NCBI GenBank assembly: GCA_963722295.1
Contig: CAVRLB010000010.1
Location: 248,001 to 312,000 of the forward strand
Direction of reading: 5' to 3'
Length of the DNA stretch: 64,000 bases
Origin: Brooklawnia sp032229645
GTDB lineage: Bacteria; Actinomycetota; Actinomycetes; Propionibacteriales; Propionibacteriaceae
In this document: positions 44,152 through 53,682 of the stretch, piece by piece
How the letters are laid out: each line of letters opens with the position of its first letter
How positions within the stretch are numbered: position 1 is the first letter of the stretch
Notes under the pieces: generated by a model
What the model was told of the DNA's origin: nothing
The model's input: the letters and a program-made list of their open reading frames with translations, nothing else
The model's database searches: none
Position numbers and translations under genes: made by a program

Positions 44152-46080
44152 ATGTCGTTCCTGCGCGCATGGTGGAGCCAGCTCACCAGCCTGATCAGCC
44201 GGACCCTGCGGGTCTGGTGGCAGGTATTGCCCAAGATCATCATCGCCTGGGTGATCGGCTGGCTGATCTACCGGATCGCATTGACATTGACCGCCCCGAT
44301 TCAGGAGACGCATCCTTGGCTGACGGTGGTCATCTTCAGCAGCGGGCTGGTGGCCCAGCTTGCGGCCATCATCGTCGCCATCCGGATCGCCGGCGAACCC
44401 GCGGGCCTATGGGAGGCACTCCCAGATGCGGCGGCCCGCATCGGACGTGACGAGCCGCTGGTCAAGGTCGTCAGCCTGGCGCTGCTGCCGTTCGTCGGCG
44501 TCTATTCGGTCTTCGGCGGCATCGACGAAGCCACCTATCAGCTCTTCATCCAAGGCGCGCTCGAATCGACCACGCTGCTCAACCCGCAGTCGGCCACCAC
44601 GGTGCTCGATCCGACCACGGCTCGCCAGCGGTGGATCATCGCCGCAGTCCTGGTCGGCAGCTATCTGATGCGACGCGGTCTGGAGACGGCCGCTGAGCGT
44701 ACCGGACGCTGGATCTTCGGCCTGGTCGGAGCCCTCGTCGAAGGCTTCTTCTCGGTGGTACTGATCTTCGGCGGGTCCCGGATGCTCGGCGATCTGGGAG
44801 TCTGGCTGCGCGACCGGGTCTTCTTCGGTTGGCTGCTGGACGCCCAGGACTGGATCGTGGGTGTGCTGGCGAGGCTGCACCTCTCGATCCCGGCCTTCCT
44901 GAGCGCGCTGTGGCATGCCTGGACGCAGTATCTATGGCCGCTGATCAACGACGCCATGCTGGCCCCGTTGCTCTGGCTTGCTGCGACCGGCCTGGTCTTC
45001 GGAACCTATCTGCTGTCGGCAGCCGAGCTTTGGGAGATAGGCGGAGAACGTGGTGTTCACAGCCCGCTGGCACGGCGCAGCCAGCGCCTGGCCCGCCTCG
45101 AGAGCCGCGGGCTGACAGCCAGCCAGGGCAGCCGCGCCACCATCTTGGAACTCGTCGAGATCTTCGTCGGCGATCTGGAAGCCCGCATCATCCCGTTCGT
45201 CCAGTCGTTGCGCCATGTGCTGCGGGTGGGGCTGCCATTCATGGGCGCGTTCATCCTGCTCTACTCGATAGTGTCGGCGATCCAACCGTTGCTCTTCCTG
45301 GGTGTACGCGGCCTGATGGGTGGCAATGTCTTCGGCTTCTGGTTGCGGATGCAGCCACCTCTCGGCCTGCTGAGCGGGATCATCGGCGAGCCACTGCGCA
45401 TCAGCCTGCTAGCGGTCGCCATGACGATGACGCTGACCCCCAGTCAGCAGCGTCACGACCAGCCGGCATTGGCTCAGCCGGCACCGGCCGGGCGTCGGAC
45501 GGCGGGTCGCAGGCTGGTTGCCTTCGTGGTGACGCTGGCGTGCATCCTGGCTGCCGGGGCCGTCACCGGGAAATCTGGGGGCGGAGCGGACACCGACCTC
45601 AAAGTAGCTGCACCGGGCGAGACGATCGAAGTCTTGAAGGGCCAGCCGATGCGGGTGACAGGGCTGGATTCGGGGACCCGGCTGGAGATCTCGGGCGATG
45701 AGCAAGAGGGGTTGGTCACCGAGGCGCTCTTCTTGGGCGTGGACCTTGAGATGAGCAGCTTTGCTCGTCCGATCGGTGGGATCGGCTGCCAGCTACACGC
45801 GCCGGGCGACGACGGTGAGCTGGTGCTGGTCGACTCACCTGTGCAGGACTCGTTCGTGACCCCCCAGCTCGGATTCACCGAGCGTATCCGGATCGTCTTC
45901 GAGCGCCCCGCCGACGGCCTGATCGGTAGTCGGCTGCATTGTGAGCCCACCGGGTTTTACCTGGCCTTCGAGCCGGAGGTCGTCCTCGATCTTGGTATCG
46001 ACGACGGGTTGCAGGCCGAACTGGCCTCGAAGACCGGACCCATGGTGGTCCCCGACCCTGTCTTCGAGGTGGCGCGATGA
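44152..46080 (+). CDS. Polytopic membrane protein of unknown function
   Basis: 642 residues, not recognised. About nine hydrophobic segments occupy the first 440 residues, starting with LPKIIIAWVIGWLIYRIAL. A hydrophilic basic stretch lies at about 295-325 (RRSQRLARLESRGLTASQG). A further membrane segment near 460 (LVAFVVTLACILAAGAVTG) leads to a C-terminal domain of about 160 residues predicted outside, with strand-like segments. It overlaps the next gene by 4 bases. The pair, and the separate gene at 46629, form a small envelope set between DUF721 and gyrB. Confidence 0.6.
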   Translation: MSFLRAWWSQLTSLISRTLRVWWQVLPKIIIAWVIGWLIYRIALTLTAPIQETHPWLTVVIFSSGLVAQLAAIIVAIRIAGEPAGLWEALPDAAARIGRDEPLVKVVSLALLPFVGVYSVFGGIDEATYQLFIQGALESTTLLNPQSATTVLDPTTARQRWIIAAVLVGSYLMRRGLETAAERTGRWIFGLVGALVEGFFSVVLIFGGSRMLGDLGVWLRDRVFFGWLLDAQDWIVGVLARLHLSIPAFLSALWHAWTQYLWPLINDAMLAPLLWLAATGLVFGTYLLSAAELWEIGGERGVHSPLARRSQRLARLESRGLTASQGSRATILELVEIFVGDLEARIIPFVQSLRHVLRVGLPFMGAFILLYSIVSAIQPLLFLGVRGLMGGNVFGFWLRMQPPLGLLSGIIGEPLRISLLAVAMTMTLTPSQQRHDQPALAQPAPAGRRTAGRRLVAFVVTLACILAAGAVTGKSGGGADTDLKVAAPGETIEVLKGQPMRVTGLDSGTRLEISGDEQEGLVTEALFLGVDLEMSSFARPIGGIGCQLHAPGDDGELVLVDSPVQDSFVTPQLGFTERIRIVFERPADGLIGSRLHCEPTGFYLAFEPEVVLDLGIDDGLQAELASKTGPMVVPDPVFEVAR

Positions 46081-46601
46081 GAGGCCGCGGACGAGGATTC
46101 TGGTGGTTGCTGGCCTGTCTCACGGTGGCGGTGGCGGTGGGGTTCTGTGCCTGGCTGGCTCGGGACCTCTACCTCAAGCCACGCGTGCTGGAGCCGGGTG
46201 AGCCCTATACCGACCCGCTCGGCGTCAGCTATACCGTGCTCGGTCGCGAACTGCTGGACAGGCTTCCCGATGGCCCCGACGACACGATCCAATCGGTGCC
46301 GGGCGCGGTCTTCGTGAGCTATGCCATCGCGGTCGACAACTACGTTTACGTGGAGGACAGCGACATCTCCACGGTCTGCAGCTTCGAACTCGTCTCGGCC
46401 TCGGGAGAGGCCTGGGAAGCCGAGTGGAACGATGATCCGTCGCACGATCGCATCTGCCGCACCGATCCTGACGAGATCACGCCTAGCCAGCAGGTGGTGC
46501 TGAGCTTCCAAGTGCCCGAGCAGATGCTCGGTCAGATCGTCGGACTGGTCTGTGATTCGGTGCCGGGCAAGCAGTTCCCGGTCATCTCCGAACCCCGGTG
46601 A
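46077..46601 (+). CDS. Single-pass exported protein of unknown function
   Basis: 174 residues. One N-terminal helix (FWWLLACLTVAVAVGFCAWLA) anchors an external domain of about 145 residues with three cysteines (VCSFE, RICRTD, LVCDS) that could form a disulfide. Not recognised. Its start lies inside the stop of the membrane gene before it (ATGA overlap), so the two proteins probably work as a complex. Confidence 0.6.
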   Translation: MRGRGRGFWWLLACLTVAVAVGFCAWLARDLYLKPRVLEPGEPYTDPLGVSYTVLGRELLDRLPDGPDDTIQSVPGAVFVSYAIAVDNYVYVEDSDISTVCSFELVSASGEAWEAEWNDDPSHDRICRTDPDEITPSQQVVLSFQVPEQMLGQIVGLVCDSVPGKQFPVISEPR

Positions 46602-46628
46602 GCTCGTCCCATCCGGCCGGTCGACGGT

Positions 46629-47363
46629 TCAGCGCGCTACGTGCCGCAGCGGCAGCTGTACCCGATACCCATCGGCGGCCGCATTCCAGGTCTTCGAGGT
46701 GTCCTCGTCGTTCTTGACGTTGTTCTCCTCGGTGAACTGCAGCCGCCAGAACAGAATCTTGGCGGTGTCGGCATCAAGGGCCTCGATGGGCAGGGAATAC
46801 CGCACCACGCAGGGCACTGCCGGGACCCCCGGCGAAAGCACCTCGCGCGTCCTACCGAAGTTCAGTCCGTCGTCCACACCGATGGTCACCATCGTGTCGC
46901 TCGACAGCAATGCCTCACCGTTCAGCCGGACCCCGGCGAACGAGTTGCGACCGATGGCGTAGTGGACCGACCCTTCCGAATGTTCGGAGGTCAGTCGGCA
47001 GGTGGCGGCCGCCTCGATCTGCGTCTGGTCACCGAGGTCGTAGCTGATCGCATTCAGCACCGTCAGCTCAACCGGGCCCAGGTCGAGCGGCTCGCCTGTG
47101 TGGCGGTCGACCATCACCTGGCGCACGCCGAAACCGCCCCCGGCCCAGATGCCGCCGGCAATGACCATCGATACGGCGATCACGATGATCAGCGCCTTGG
47201 CCGCGGTGGGCAGCCGGAATCGCGCCTGTCTGGCAGGCATCGGCACACCGGACGGTTGCTGGTCGGGCGACGGCGGAGCCCAAGACTGTCGAGGTTGCTC
47301 GGGGTGCTCGGGTCTGGGCAACTCCTCGTCCGGCCAGATCGCGCGCCGTGGACCCTGACTCAT
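46629..47363 (-). CDS. Single-pass exported protein of unknown function, convergent to the preceding pair
   Basis: 244 residues from the ATG at 47363. A Pro/Gln/Glu-rich cytoplasmic segment of about 55 residues precedes one helix (ALIIVIAVSMVIAGGIWAGGG) and an external domain of about 165 residues. The domain includes ATCRLTSE and VPCVVRYSLP, a possible disulfide pair, and YAIGRNSFAGVRLNGEALL. Overall plan resembles the protein at 46077-46601, so the two may be distant relatives. Not recognised. It reads away from gyrB. Confidence 0.6.
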   Translation of the reverse strand: MSQGPRRAIWPDEELPRPEHPEQPRQSWAPPSPDQQPSGVPMPARQARFRLPTAAKALIIVIAVSMVIAGGIWAGGGFGVRQVMVDRHTGEPLDLGPVELTVLNAISYDLGDQTQIEAAATCRLTSEHSEGSVHYAIGRNSFAGVRLNGEALLSSDTMVTIGVDDGLNFGRTREVLSPGVPAVPCVVRYSLPIEALDADTAKILFWRLQFTEENNVKNDEDTSKTWNAAADGYRVQLPLRHVAR

Positions 47364-47661
47364 GCCAGCCAGTTTAGGAGATCCTGGGCCCCCACCACCG
47401 CGCACACCGACGAACCGCCACAGGCGTTCTGAGGGGCCCGACCCCGATATGGGACCGCCTCGACGGGCTCGCGGGGCGTTCACGAGGCCTTGGCGGGCCC
47501 GACAGGGGTAGTTCTGGGGAGCCGAGATGGTCACCAGCTGAGATCTATAGGGCACAGATGGTAGGATTCTGTAGTTGGGACGGGTCGCCTTTGAGGCCTG
47601 TGGGCCCGATCGCCCACCGCAGTACAGCGCGGTTCCGAGAGCTACGAAGGAGCTTCTGTCG
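47364..47661. promoter_or_regulatory. gyrB: gyrB upstream region
   Basis: A 298-base gap between divergent genes. GGGCCCGA occurs three times in direct orientation at 47434-47441, 47495-47502 and 47602-47609. TAGGAT at about 47563-47568 is a possible -10 for gyrB. AAGGAGC about 8 bases before the GTG is a good ribosome site. Confidence 0.4.
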
Positions 47662-49695
47662 GTGAGTGATCTGGCGAATAGTGCTGTGCCCGACGATATC
47701 GACTTCGGTCCCGAACTCGAAATCAGCGACGGTGCCGAGAATGCCCGGGTCAAAGGCGAGTACGGTGCCGCAGAGATCCAGGTGCTCGAAGGTCTTGAGG
47801 CCGTGCGCATGCGCCCCGGCATGTACATCGGGTCGACCGGCGAACGCGGCCTGCATCACTTGGTTTACGAAATCGTCGACAACGCGGTTGACGAAGCCCT
47901 GGCCGGCTACTGCGACCAGATCAGCGTGGAGCTTCTCGACGGCGGCGGTTGCCGGGTGATCGATAACGGCCGCGGCATCCCGGTCGCGCTGCACCCCACC
48001 GAGGGCGTCTCCAGCCTGACGCTGGTGCTGACCGTGCTGCATGCCGGCGGCAAGTTCGGCAACGGCGGCTACAAGGTGTCCGGCGGTCTGCACGGTGTCG
48101 GCAGTTCCGTGGTCAACGCGTTGTCCGGACGGATGATCGCCGAGGTCTACCGCGATGGCTACCACTGGCGGCAGAGCTTCACCCTGGGCACCCCGGACGC
48201 GGTCGTCGAGCGGCTGGAGGCAACCACCGAGACCGGCACCACGATCACCTTCTTCCCCAGCTCCGAGATCTTCGAGACGACGAGCTTCAACTACGAGACA
48301 CTGGCGACCCGGTTCCGCGAGATGGCCTTCCTGAACAAGGGCCTCAACATTCGGATCACCGATCTGCGTAAGAACCATGTGGACGAAGACGGCAACCCGC
48401 TGAACGACGAGTTCAAATTCGATCATGGCCTGGTCGACTACGTGCAGTACCTGAACAGCTCCCGCGATGAGCTGACCAGCATCATCGATGTCGAGGCGCA
48501 CTCGAGCGATTTGGGCATGGGCCTGGAACTGGCCATGCAGTGGAACACCGGCTACAGCAACTCGCTGCACACCTTCGCCAACACCATCAACACTCACGAA
48601 GGCGGCACCCACGAGGAGGGCCTGCGCGCTGCGCTGACCACCACCGTCAACAAGTGGGGTGAGAGCTGGGGTCTGATCCGCAAGAAGGAAGACCGGGTCG
48701 GCAACGAGGACATCCGTGAAGGCCTGACCGCGATCTTGTCGGTGAAGATGGCCGAGCCTCAGTTCGAGGGCCAGACCAAGACGAAGCTCGGCAACACCGA
48801 GGCGCGTGGTTTCGTCCAGCGGGTGGTCAACGACCGGCTGGGCGACTGGATGGAGCGCAATCCTGCCGAGGGCAAGGAGATCGTCCGCAAGGCGATCTCG
48901 GCGGCCACCGCGCGGGTGGCGGCGCGCAAGGCCCGCGAGGCTGCCCGAAGTCGCAAGGGGCTGCTCGGCGGTGGCGGGTTGCCCGGCAAGCTGTCGGACT
49001 GCTCGTCCAACAACCCCGAAGAATGTGAGGTCTTCATCGTCGAGGGTGACTCGGCGGGCGGCTCCGCCAAGGGCGGACGCAACCCGCGCATCCAGGCGAT
49101 CTTGCCCCTGCGCGGCAAGATCCTGAATGTCGAGAAGGCTCGCATCGACCGCATCTGGGCCAATAGGGAGGTCGAGGCGATCATCAACGCGCTCGGCACC
49201 GGCGTCCATGACGACTTCGACATCAACAAATTGCGCTACCACAAGATCGTGCTGATGGCCGATGCCGATGTCGATGGCTCGCATATCCGCACCTTGTTGC
49301 TGACCCTGCTCTTCAGGTTCATGAAGCCGCTGATCGACGAGGGTCACGTCTATCTTGCCCAGCCCCCGCTGTTCAGGTTGCGCTGGACCAACGCCCCGCA
49401 CGAACTGGCCTATAGCGACAACGAACGCGATGCACTGCGTGATGCCGGTAAGGCGGCTGGCAAGAAACTGCCGAACATCAACCCCATCCAGCGATACAAG
49501 GGTCTGGGTGAGATGGACGCCTCCGACCTGTGGGAAACGACCATGGATCCCGATGGCCGGGTTTTGTTGCAGGTGACGTTGGATGATGCTGCGCGCGCCG
49601 ACCAGATGTTCTCCATCCTGATGGGCGAAGACGTCGAAGAGCGCCGATCCTTCATCCAACGCAACGCCAAAGACGTCCGTTTCCTCGACATCTGA
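47662..49695 (+). CDS. gyrB: DNA gyrase subunit B
   Basis: 677 residues from the GTG. The GHKL ATPase domain has EIVDNAVDEALAGYC, DNGRGIPV and GGLHGVGSSVVNAL. The TOPRIM domain has VEGDSAGGSAKGGRN and the metal site DADVDGSHI. It forms the gyrase heterotetramer with GyrA, adding negative supercoils. A further in-frame ATG upstream at 47575 would add nonconserved residues and lacks a good ribosome site. Confidence 0.97.
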   Translation: MSDLANSAVPDDIDFGPELEISDGAENARVKGEYGAAEIQVLEGLEAVRMRPGMYIGSTGERGLHHLVYEIVDNAVDEALAGYCDQISVELLDGGGCRVIDNGRGIPVALHPTEGVSSLTLVLTVLHAGGKFGNGGYKVSGGLHGVGSSVVNALSGRMIAEVYRDGYHWRQSFTLGTPDAVVERLEATTETGTTITFFPSSEIFETTSFNYETLATRFREMAFLNKGLNIRITDLRKNHVDEDGNPLNDEFKFDHGLVDYVQYLNSSRDELTSIIDVEAHSSDLGMGLELAMQWNTGYSNSLHTFANTINTHEGGTHEEGLRAALTTTVNKWGESWGLIRKKEDRVGNEDIREGLTAILSVKMAEPQFEGQTKTKLGNTEARGFVQRVVNDRLGDWMERNPAEGKEIVRKAISAATARVAARKAREAARSRKGLLGGGGLPGKLSDCSSNNPEECEVFIVEGDSAGGSAKGGRNPRIQAILPLRGKILNVEKARIDRIWANREVEAIINALGTGVHDDFDINKLRYHKIVLMADADVDGSHIRTLLLTLLFRFMKPLIDEGHVYLAQPPLFRLRWTNAPHELAYSDNERDALRDAGKAAGKKLPNINPIQRYKGLGEMDASDLWETTMDPDGRVLLQVTLDDAARADQMFSILMGEDVEERRSFIQRNAKDVRFLDI

Positions 49696-49711
49696 CAAGG
49701 ACTGACACCAA

Positions 49712-52510
49712 GTGAGCGAAACTCCGCAGGGTCCGAACGGGCCCGATGATCCCGGCGAGAACCTGGACGACGAGATTCTCGGCGGTGGCGTCGAGGGTCG
49801 TACCGGCGGCAATCCCGTGAGCGAGCAGGACGCGGCGGGCGAGGCCGAAGGCACGATCACCGAGCCGCGCAAGGGCATTGTCGAGCAGGTCGATCTGCAG
49901 ACAGAGATCCAGAACTCCTATCTCGAATATGCGATGAGCGTCATCGTCGGGCGTGCGTTGCCGGACGTGCGTGACGGCCTGAAGCCGGTACACCGCCGGG
50001 TGATCTACGCGATGTACGACGGCGGCTATCGTCCCGACCGCGGCTGGAATAAGTGTTCGCGCGTCGTCGGCGAGGTCATGGGCCTGTATCACCCACACGG
50101 CGACTCCGCCATCTACGACACCTTGGTGCGGCTCGCTCAGCCGTGGGTGATGCGTGCGCCGCTGGTCTCGGGCCAAGGCAACTTCGGCTCGCCCGGCAAC
50201 GATCCCGCGGCGGCCATGCGGTACACCGAATGCAAGATGGCACCGCTGGCCATGGAGATGGTCCGCGATATCGGCGAGAACACCGTCGATTTCCAGGACA
50301 ACTACGACGGACGCGAGCAGGAGCCGACCGTGCTGCCGGCTCGCTTCCCGAACCTGCTGGTGAACGGGTCGTCGGGTATCGCGGTGGGCATGGCCACGAA
50401 TATCCCCACGCACAATCTGCGCGAGGTCAACGAGGCCGTGCAGTGGTCGCTGGAGCACCCGGAGGCTCGCCCCGAGGAGCTGCTTGAGGCGGCGATGGCG
50501 TGTATCAAGGGCCCCGACTTTCCCACCGGCGCGCTGATCGTCGGGCGTCAGGGCATCGAGGATGCTTACCGCACCGGCCGCGGCTCGGTGACGATGCGCG
50601 CGGTGATCAATGTCGAGGAAGACTCCAAGGGTCGTACCTCACTGGTGGTCACCGAGCTGCCGTATATGTGCAACCCGGACAACCTGGCCCAGAAGATCGC
50701 CGACCTGGTCAACAACGGCCGGCTGACCGGCATCGCCGACATCCGCGACGACACCTCGGCCCGCACCGGGCAGCGACTGGTCATCGTGTTGAAGCGCGAC
50801 GCTCAACCCCGCGTGGTGATGAACAACCTGTACAAGCACACCCAGCTGCAGGACACCTTCGGCTGCAACATGCTGGCGCTGGTCGACGAGGTGCCGCGCA
50901 CCTTGCGGCTCGATCAGTTCATCTCGCACTGGGTGACCCATCAGCTCGAGGTCATCCGCCGCCGCACCCAGTACCGGCTGGACGAGGCCGAGAAGGCCGC
51001 GCATATCTACCGTGGTCTGGTCAAGGCGCTCGACATGCTGGACGAGGTCATCGCCTTGATCCGGCGCTCGCGGAACTCGGAGGCCGCCAACATCGGCTTG
51101 CAGGAGCTGTTGGAGATCGACGAGGTGCAGGCCCAGGCCATCCTCGACATGCAGTTGCGGCGGCTGGCGGCCCTGGAGCGTCAGAAGATCATCGACCGGC
51201 TCGCCGAACTCGAGCGCATCATCTCCGACCTGCTCGACATTCTCGCGAAGGAATACCGTCAGCGCGAGATCGTATCCACAGAACTCAGCGAGATTGTGGA
51301 TAAGTACGGCGATGAGCGCCGCACCCAGATCATCTCGGCCGATGGCGACATGAGCGACGAGGACCTCATCCCCGATGAGGAATGCGTCATCACGTTGACT
51401 CGTGGTGGTTACATCAAACGCACCCGGATCGATCAGTATCGCGTCCAGAAGCGGGGCGGCAAGGGCGTCCGCGGTGCATCGCTGCGAGCCGAGGACCAGG
51501 TTGACGCGGTGCTGACCGCGATGAGCCATGACTGGCTGGTCTTCATCACGACGATGGGCCGCGCCTACCGGATCAAGGCCTGGCAGATTCCCGAGGGCGG
51601 CCGAGACGCCAAGGGCGGGCATGTCGCAGGCCTGCTCAGTTTCCTGCCCGATGAGCGGATCGCGCGGGGTATCGTGCTGCGCAGCTACGACGACGCCGGC
51701 TACCTGGTGCTCGCCACCCGTAAGGGGCTGATTAAGAAGACTGCCTTATCAGCCTACGATTCGCCGCGTCAGGCGGGGCTGATCGCGGTGAACTTCCGCG
51801 ATCCGGGCGACGAGCTGATCGGTGCCGGACTGGTGAACAGCGATGACGACATCCTGCTGCTCAGCCGTAAGGGTCAGGGCATCCGGTTCACCGCGGACGA
51901 CGAGCAGATTCGTCCGATGGGACGCACGACCTCGGGTGTCACGGGAATGCGCTTCCGCAAGGGCGACGAGCTCTTGTCGATGGCGATCATCCCGTCCGAC
52001 ACCGACGAGGACTCGCAGTACGTCTTCACCATGACCGACGAGGGCTATGCCAAACGCACGGTGGTCTCGGAGTTCAGGGTGCAGAATCGTGGTGGTCTGG
52101 GCGTGCGGGCGATGCGGATGAATGACGACCGCGGCGGCCTGGTTGCCGCGCTGGTGGTCAACGGGGACGATGAGATCATCTCGTTCAAGGCATCCGGGCA
52201 AGTCATTCGCAGCTCGGTGGCCGATGTCACCGCGACCGGACGCGACACCATGGGCGTCAAGTTCGTGGGGCTGCGCGGGGACGACCAAGTGGTTGCGGTC
52301 ACCGTCAACGCCGAGCGTCCGGAATTGGATAGTGAGCAGGCTGACGGCCGGCCCACGGACGGCGCGGCCGAACCAGTCGGCGACGACGAGACCGGCGCGA
52401 TCGCGGAGACGATTGAGACCGACTCGGATGCGTCGGTGAATGACGATGCGCGAGATGACGTTAGTCTTGAATCCGATGTAGACGCCGATCAGGAGGCAGC
52501 CGATGAGTGA
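49712..52510 (+). CDS. gyrA: DNA gyrase subunit A
   Basis: 932 residues, GTG start, 16 bases after gyrB. An N-terminal acidic extension of about 55 residues precedes the breakage-reunion domain, with the quinolone-resistance region HPHGDSAIYDTLVRLAQ and the catalytic tyrosine in AAMRYTE (about residue 171). The GyrA box is QKRGGKGVRG. Six propeller blades follow, then an acidic tail of about 70 residues. Both the N-terminal extension and the tail are longer than in E. coli. The stop overlaps the DUF3566 gene by 8 bases. Confidence 0.97.
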   Translation: MSETPQGPNGPDDPGENLDDEILGGGVEGRTGGNPVSEQDAAGEAEGTITEPRKGIVEQVDLQTEIQNSYLEYAMSVIVGRALPDVRDGLKPVHRRVIYAMYDGGYRPDRGWNKCSRVVGEVMGLYHPHGDSAIYDTLVRLAQPWVMRAPLVSGQGNFGSPGNDPAAAMRYTECKMAPLAMEMVRDIGENTVDFQDNYDGREQEPTVLPARFPNLLVNGSSGIAVGMATNIPTHNLREVNEAVQWSLEHPEARPEELLEAAMACIKGPDFPTGALIVGRQGIEDAYRTGRGSVTMRAVINVEEDSKGRTSLVVTELPYMCNPDNLAQKIADLVNNGRLTGIADIRDDTSARTGQRLVIVLKRDAQPRVVMNNLYKHTQLQDTFGCNMLALVDEVPRTLRLDQFISHWVTHQLEVIRRRTQYRLDEAEKAAHIYRGLVKALDMLDEVIALIRRSRNSEAANIGLQELLEIDEVQAQAILDMQLRRLAALERQKIIDRLAELERIISDLLDILAKEYRQREIVSTELSEIVDKYGDERRTQIISADGDMSDEDLIPDEECVITLTRGGYIKRTRIDQYRVQKRGGKGVRGASLRAEDQVDAVLTAMSHDWLVFITTMGRAYRIKAWQIPEGGRDAKGGHVAGLLSFLPDERIARGIVLRSYDDAGYLVLATRKGLIKKTALSAYDSPRQAGLIAVNFRDPGDELIGAGLVNSDDDILLLSRKGQGIRFTADDEQIRPMGRTTSGVTGMRFRKGDELLSMAIIPSDTDEDSQYVFTMTDEGYAKRTVVSEFRVQNRGGLGVRAMRMNDDRGGLVAALVVNGDDEIISFKASGQVIRSSVADVTATGRDTMGVKFVGLRGDDQVVAVTVNAERPELDSEQADGRPTDGAAEPVGDDETGAIAETIETDSDASVNDDARDDVSLESDVDADQEAADE

Positions 52511-53183
52511 AGACAACAAGATCACTACGGCCATTCTCAAGCCCAACCTCAGTGATGACACCGTCGTGACGCCCAAGGTGCAGGCCGATTCGCCGGCCGG
52601 ATCTGCGGCTGTCGACGAGACCCGGCTGAACCCGAAGATCTCCGCCCCGGTCTTGGGCGCGGAACCGTCGGCTGCACCGACTGCTGCTGCATCGAGTTCT
52701 GTTGCGGCCGACGAGCGGACGGCAGCCGCCGAGAAGGCAGCGAAAGCCGCCGCCGGGCCGGTGCGCGACCGTACCGGCCGCGTGAAGACGACGAGCAGCG
52801 GCACGGTGCGTCCGGCACGCAAGGCGCGGCTGCGAATTGCCAAGCTCGACCCGTGGTCGGTCATGAAGACCGCGCTGATGTTCTCGGTGGCTGCGGCGAT
52901 CATCTTGTTCGTGGCGGTGGCGCTGCTCTGGTCGGTCATCGAGGCCTCCGGGGCGCTGGACACGCTGCAGGAAACCCTGAATTCGCTGCTGGGCAATCCG
53001 GACGGATCGGGTTCGGTCGAGGTGAGTTCGTTCATCGACCGCTGGCGGGTGCTCGGCTTCACGGCGATCGTCTCGGGCATCAATGTGATCCTGCTGACCG
53101 CGCTGGCGACGCTCGCGGCTTTCTTGTACAACCTGTCCAGCTCGGTGCTGGGTGGGCTGGATATCACGCTCGCCGAGGACTGA
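52503..53183 (+). CDS. DUF3566 membrane protein
   Basis: 226 residues. The first 110 are polar, Ala/Thr-rich and cytoplasmic. The DUF3566 domain (about 105-226) starts ARLRIAKLDPWSVMKTALMF and contains two hydrophobic segments with an outside loop of about 50 residues. The family is almost always next to gyrA in actinobacteria and its job is unknown. It overlaps gyrA by 8 bases. The tRNA-Ile gene follows with its own promoter. Confidence 0.88.
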   Translation: MSEDNKITTAILKPNLSDDTVVTPKVQADSPAGSAAVDETRLNPKISAPVLGAEPSAAPTAAASSSVAADERTAAAEKAAKAAAGPVRDRTGRVKTTSSGTVRPARKARLRIAKLDPWSVMKTALMFSVAAAIILFVAVALLWSVIEASGALDTLQETLNSLLGNPDGSGSVEVSSFIDRWRVLGFTAIVSGINVILLTALATLAAFLYNLSSSVLGGLDITLAED

Positions 53184-53358
53184 CTGATCGTCCGGCCGGT
53201 GCGCTGGGAGTTCGGCTCCGGGCGGGCCCAGTGTTGCTGGACGAGTCAGTGCAGATGCATCTCTTCGTGCGTTCTCTCGCCCGGAATCAGAAGACGCGGT
53301 CGACATGCGCCCCCAGATTGCAGATTGCGGACGCGGGAGCACTGGCTGGACGGTCGAT

Positions 53359-53388
53359 TTGAGTCGGCGGCGTCCCCTGCGGTAATGT
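53359..53388 (+). promoter_or_regulatory. Putative promoter of the tRNA-Ile gene
   Basis: TTGAGT at 53359-53364 and TAATGT at 53383-53388, 18 bases apart. The -10 ends 34 bases before the tRNA. Confidence 0.55.
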
Positions 53389-53422
53389 GATCGCTCGGTG
53401 CTGGTCCTGCCAGTACTGGTGA

Positions 53423-53496
53423 GGGCCTATAGCTCAGTCGGTTAGAGCGCTTCCCTGATAAGGAAGAGGTCACTGGTTCAAGTCCAGTTAGGCCCA
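53423..53496 (+). tRNA. tRNA-Ile (GAT anticodon)
   Basis: 74 bases. The acceptor stem is GGGCCTA/TAGGCCC with discriminator A, the D arm AGCTCAGTCGGTTAGAGC is standard, the anticodon loop is CTGATAA giving GAT, and the T arm has GGTTCAAGTCC. CCA is not encoded. In many actinobacteria a tRNA-Ala follows here, but none is seen. Confidence 0.96.
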
Positions 53497-53682
53497 CCCC
53501 TGAATGTGCCCTTTACTAGCGGAAACGAAAATCGCCCGCGAATCCGGCAGACGATCGTGTCGGTCCCTCTCCCAGCTTTCGGGGAGACTATGCGAACCAT
53601 ACCCACGCCTCCAGCCACGAGGCGTTTCACGTAATGTGCGGGAGGCTGGAAGCGCGGGCGGCGAGCGGCACTGGTGTTCGGC

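Noticed and set aside
47545..49878. Long open frame of 777 codons on the minus strand opposite gyrB
   Set aside because: It lies exactly antisense to conserved gyrB coding sequence, has low complexity typical of GC-rich shadow frames, and no recognisable domain.
51272..51303. Two DnaA-box-like sites (GTATCCACA and TGTGGATAA) inside gyrA
   Set aside because: They encode conserved residues of the GyrA coiled region (REIVSTELSEIVDKY), so the codons explain them.
48000..53183. Extended GyrA ends as sign of gene fusion
   Set aside because: The N-terminal extension and acidic tail are low-complexity, without a domain, and are common in actinobacterial GyrA proteins.
53628..53641. Half parS-like GTTTCACGT near 53629
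   Set aside because: Only nine of fourteen bases match and the second half-site is missing.
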